In this document: positions 62,198 to 64,000 of the stretch, in pieces
Layout: the number at the start of each line of letters is the position of its first letter
Position numbering within the stretch: position 1 is the stretch's first letter
Made by a program: the position numbers and the translations under genes
Notes under the pieces: model-generated
What the model was told of the DNA's origin: nothing
Databases searched by the model: none
The model's input: the letters and a program-made list of their open reading frames with translations, nothing else
NCBI RefSeq assembly: GCF_012912005.1
Contig: NZ_JABBEA010000012.1
Coordinates: forward strand, 1 to 64,000
DNA length: 64,000 bases
Origin: Paenibacillus sp. SZ31
Lineage (GTDB): Bacteria; Bacillota; Bacilli; Paenibacillales; Paenibacillaceae
Direction of reading: 5' to 3'

Positions 62198-63601
62198 ATG
62201 ACATCGATACTTCAGAGTATTCTACTGTGGTTATTGTATCTTTCATCTTTTTACGCCTTTATTCCAAGTTTGATTAGCAGGCTTTTCGGTTTTCGTGTAT
62301 TCAGACGGGGAAGAAGTGATACACAATTTGCCTTAACGTTTGACGATGGGCCAGATCCACACTATACGCCGAGGCTGCTCGATCTGCTCCATCAGCATCA
62401 AGCAAAAGCAACATTTTTTGTCGTTGGAGAACATGCTGCGAGACATCCGGAACTCATTCAGCGCATACATGAGGAAGGCCATCTTATTGGTATTCATAAC
62501 TATATTCACAAAACGAATTGGCTCATGCGGCCACGTACCGTTCGAAATCAGATTCTGCGAACGGGTCAGATTATTCATGAAGTAACTGGAGAGAAGACTT
62601 GTTATTATCGTCCACCTTGGGGGATTATGAATCTGTTTGATTTTTTCAGCAAGAAAGAACGTAAAATCGTACTGTGGTCTTCCATGTTTGAAGACTGGAG
62701 AAGCCGAGTAGGTACCCAGAGATTGACCGAACGGATGCTGAAGGAACTAAGAGGTGGGGAGGTTATGCTGCTGCATGATCGAGGAACCACCTTCGGTGCT
62801 GATGCACACGCGCCGGAGCAGATGCTTCAGGCGCTGGAAGTCGTCTTGCAGGAAGCTGAACGGCTTGGGCTGCAAAGTGTACGCGTTGATACGTTGATGG
62901 GAGGTATTACAGTGAGCGAATCTCAGAACAAGACTCAATTACAGACACCGTTGAAGCTATGGAAACGAATCGTTGTTGCCTTATGGCTGGGTTGGGAGAG
63001 GTTGTTCCACTGGGTATATCATCTGCGGACGGCTTCGCCAGAGGACCCGATGCTGCACTTCAGATCCCGCGTATATCATGGTGCGCGGGTGGAGATGAAT
63101 GACGGCCATGTCATTCAAAATGGAGATCCGGTGATTGAATTGCATTTTGACAATCAGAAATTGTTCGAACTGGGGGTGACTTCGCGTTCCAGTATGCACT
63201 TGGCTATTCGCATGATCCGCACGATGGAACAACAATTGCCGGATCTGGCGCGCATGATAGCACTTGAACCTGATTTACGTTCTGCGAAGGCCGTATACGG
63301 TGTGAGCATGATTAACAGAGGTCCGGAAAAGTTCGGCTTTACCATACAAGACTTGCCCCCTGGACCGTTCAGTGCTGCATCCAAAGTATACTTGAAGCTG
63401 CTGTTAAGTGTAATCCACCCGGCAGGAACCAAACGTTTGAAACAGCGTACTGAACAACTGGTACCCAAGATGATTGCCATGCCGCTGGATCTATTATTGG
63501 AACGTTACGGTCAACATACGATGCAGGTAGCAGCAACGGTAGAAGAATCCAGAGATGAATCGTTGTTAATTGAACAAGAGATACTGCCAGAGCGGAACTA
63601 A
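62198..63601 (+). CDS. Polysaccharide deacetylase with C-terminal YkoP-like domain
   Basis: 467 aa. A signal anchor (ILLWLLYLSSFYAFIPSL) precedes a NodB domain: TFDDGPDP (D49, D50), metal ligands H100 and H104 in GIHNYIHK, RPPWG (138-142), and VMLLHDRG. NodB enzymes deacetylate peptidoglycan or other glycans. The C-terminal half (from DPMLHFRSRVYHG) is not NodB; it resembles YkoP-like proteins, and the fusion is my inference. About 180 bp separates it from the divergent PerM gene. Confidence 0.85.
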   Translation: MTSILQSILLWLLYLSSFYAFIPSLISRLFGFRVFRRGRSDTQFALTFDDGPDPHYTPRLLDLLHQHQAKATFFVVGEHAARHPELIQRIHEEGHLIGIHNYIHKTNWLMRPRTVRNQILRTGQIIHEVTGEKTCYYRPPWGIMNLFDFFSKKERKIVLWSSMFEDWRSRVGTQRLTERMLKELRGGEVMLLHDRGTTFGADAHAPEQMLQALEVVLQEAERLGLQSVRVDTLMGGITVSESQNKTQLQTPLKLWKRIVVALWLGWERLFHWVYHLRTASPEDPMLHFRSRVYHGARVEMNDGHVIQNGDPVIELHFDNQKLFELGVTSRSSMHLAIRMIRTMEQQLPDLARMIALEPDLRSAKAVYGVSMINRGPEKFGFTIQDLPPGPFSAASKVYLKLLLSVIHPAGTKRLKQRTEQLVPKMIAMPLDLLLERYGQHTMQVAATVEESRDESLLIEQEILPERN

Positions 63602-63629
63602 ACGGACTGATCACACCAACCAGCAAAAG

Positions 63630-63680
63630 AAAAGGGTTGCCCTTCGCCAGATTTGGCAGAAGAGCAACCCTTTATTTATT
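63630..63680. terminator. Bidirectional terminator between deacetylase and ilvD
   Basis: AAAGGGTTGC and CTTC pair with GAAG and GCAACCCTTT around GCCAGATTTGGCA. Flanks are A/T-rich on both sides for these convergent genes. Confidence 0.83.
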
Positions 63681-63686
63681 AGTGAA

Positions 63687-64000
63687 TTAGATACTCAGTA
63701 CGCCGCCATTGCTTGCATTTGTAACCAGTTTGGAATAACGAGCCAGGTAACCAGTTTTTACTTTTGGTTCAAAGCCTTTCCAACCTGCGCGACGACGTTC
63801 AAACTCTTCGTCACTGATGTGCAATTCGATGATACGGTTGTTCAGATCCAGTTCAATGATGTCCCCTTCTTCAACAAAGGCGATTGGACCGCCTTCAGCT
63901 GCTTCCGGAGAGATATGTCCGATACTGATTCCGCGGGATGCGCCAGAGAAGCGTCCATCGGTGATCAGACCAACTTTGGCACCAAGACCCATACCTACGA
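63687..64000 (-). CDS. ilvD: Dihydroxy-acid dehydratase, C-terminal part (cut by window edge)
   Basis: The 3' end of a longer gene; the 5' part lies beyond 64000. The visible part has GLITDGRFSGASRGISIGHISPEAAEGGPIAFVEEGD and ends KTGYLARYSKLVTNASNGGVLSI, the IlvD C-terminus. IlvD makes the 2-keto acid precursors of valine, leucine and isoleucine with a [Fe-S] cluster. Oriented toward the terminator at 63630. Confidence 0.95.
   Translation of the reverse strand, partial: VGMGLGAKVGLITDGRFSGASRGISIGHISPEAAEGGPIAFVEEGDIIELDLNNRIIELHISDEEFERRRAGWKGFEPKVKTGYLARYSKLVTNASNGGVLSI

Noticed and set aside
1..64000. Mobile elements, prophage or CRISPR
   Set aside because: I found no transposase, integrase or phage genes and no regularly spaced repeats; gene content and order are core genome.

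Overview
The window is low-to-moderate G+C Firmicutes chromosome, most likely from a Paenibacillus-type endospore former. Evidence for this is the sporulation genes (BofC, SpoVB, a SpoIID/LytB-domain protein), the strong AGGAGG-type ribosome sites with many TTG and GTG starts, T-box leaders upstream of hisS and alaS, and a gene order that follows the Bacillus subtilis bofC-ruvAB-queA-tgt-yajC-spoVB-secDF-recJ-apt-rel-dtd-hisS-aspS ... cymR-iscS-alaS-mltG block. It is almost entirely vertically inherited core genome. I see no phage, insertion sequence, transposon, integron or CRISPR array.

Layout. 1-200: end of a tRNA cluster (tRNA-Leu cut by the window edge, tRNA-Pro, terminator). 340-8.4 kb: bofC, the Holliday-junction genes ruvC-ruvA-ruvB, a secreted SpoIID/LytB protein, queuosine genes queA and tgt, and yajC. 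8.5-14.2 kb: a TIGR04086 membrane protein, a DUF421 protein, spoVB, comN, secD and secF. 14.2-22.7 kb: a CDF-like membrane protein with a degenerate metal site, recJ, apt, an inserted uracil permease on the other strand, rel and dtd. 22.7-26.1 kb: a looser stretch with a small ORF, a DJ-1/PfpI protein, an unknown stress-like protein, a possible leaderless small gene and a SEC-C/HTH/TPR fusion. 26.2-30.8 kb: T-box, hisS, aspS and tcdA. 30.8-38.6 kb: a long imperfect hairpin, an AzgA-like purine permease, a BmrA-like ABC exporter, an autoregulated TetR gene with a DUF4097-like gene and a small membrane protein, and helD. 38.6-42.8 kb: an EamA transporter divergent from a LysR regulator, rarA and a twin CrcB fluoride channel. 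42.8-47.1 kb: mnmA divergent from cymR-iscS, a PRC-barrel protein and a zinc-ribbon protein. 47.2-56.4 kb: a PerM-family membrane protein, T-box and alaS, ireB, ruvX, two DUF1292 proteins, mltG and two U32 tRNA-hydroxylation proteins. 56.6-64 kb: a chemoreceptor, a class B penicillin-binding protein, a second PerM-family protein, a polysaccharide deacetylase and the 3' end of ilvD.

Functional themes are tRNA biology (hisS, aspS, alaS, dtd, queA, tgt, mnmA with its sulfur donor iscS, tcdA, the U32 pair), recombination and repair (ruvABC, recJ, rarA, ruvX), Sec export (secDF, yajC), envelope and sporulation, and purine/pyrimidine uptake and salvage.

I did not find a clearly new biological system. 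The parts that deserve a second look are the 111-nt hairpin before the purine permease, the SEC-C/HTH/TPR fusion, the CDF homologue without its usual metal ligands, the TetR locus with a near-perfect palindromic operator, a predicted leaderless small gene, the absence of a trmR-like gene between mltG and the U32 pair, and possible small RNAs ending in good terminators near 24.4 and 47.05 kb.
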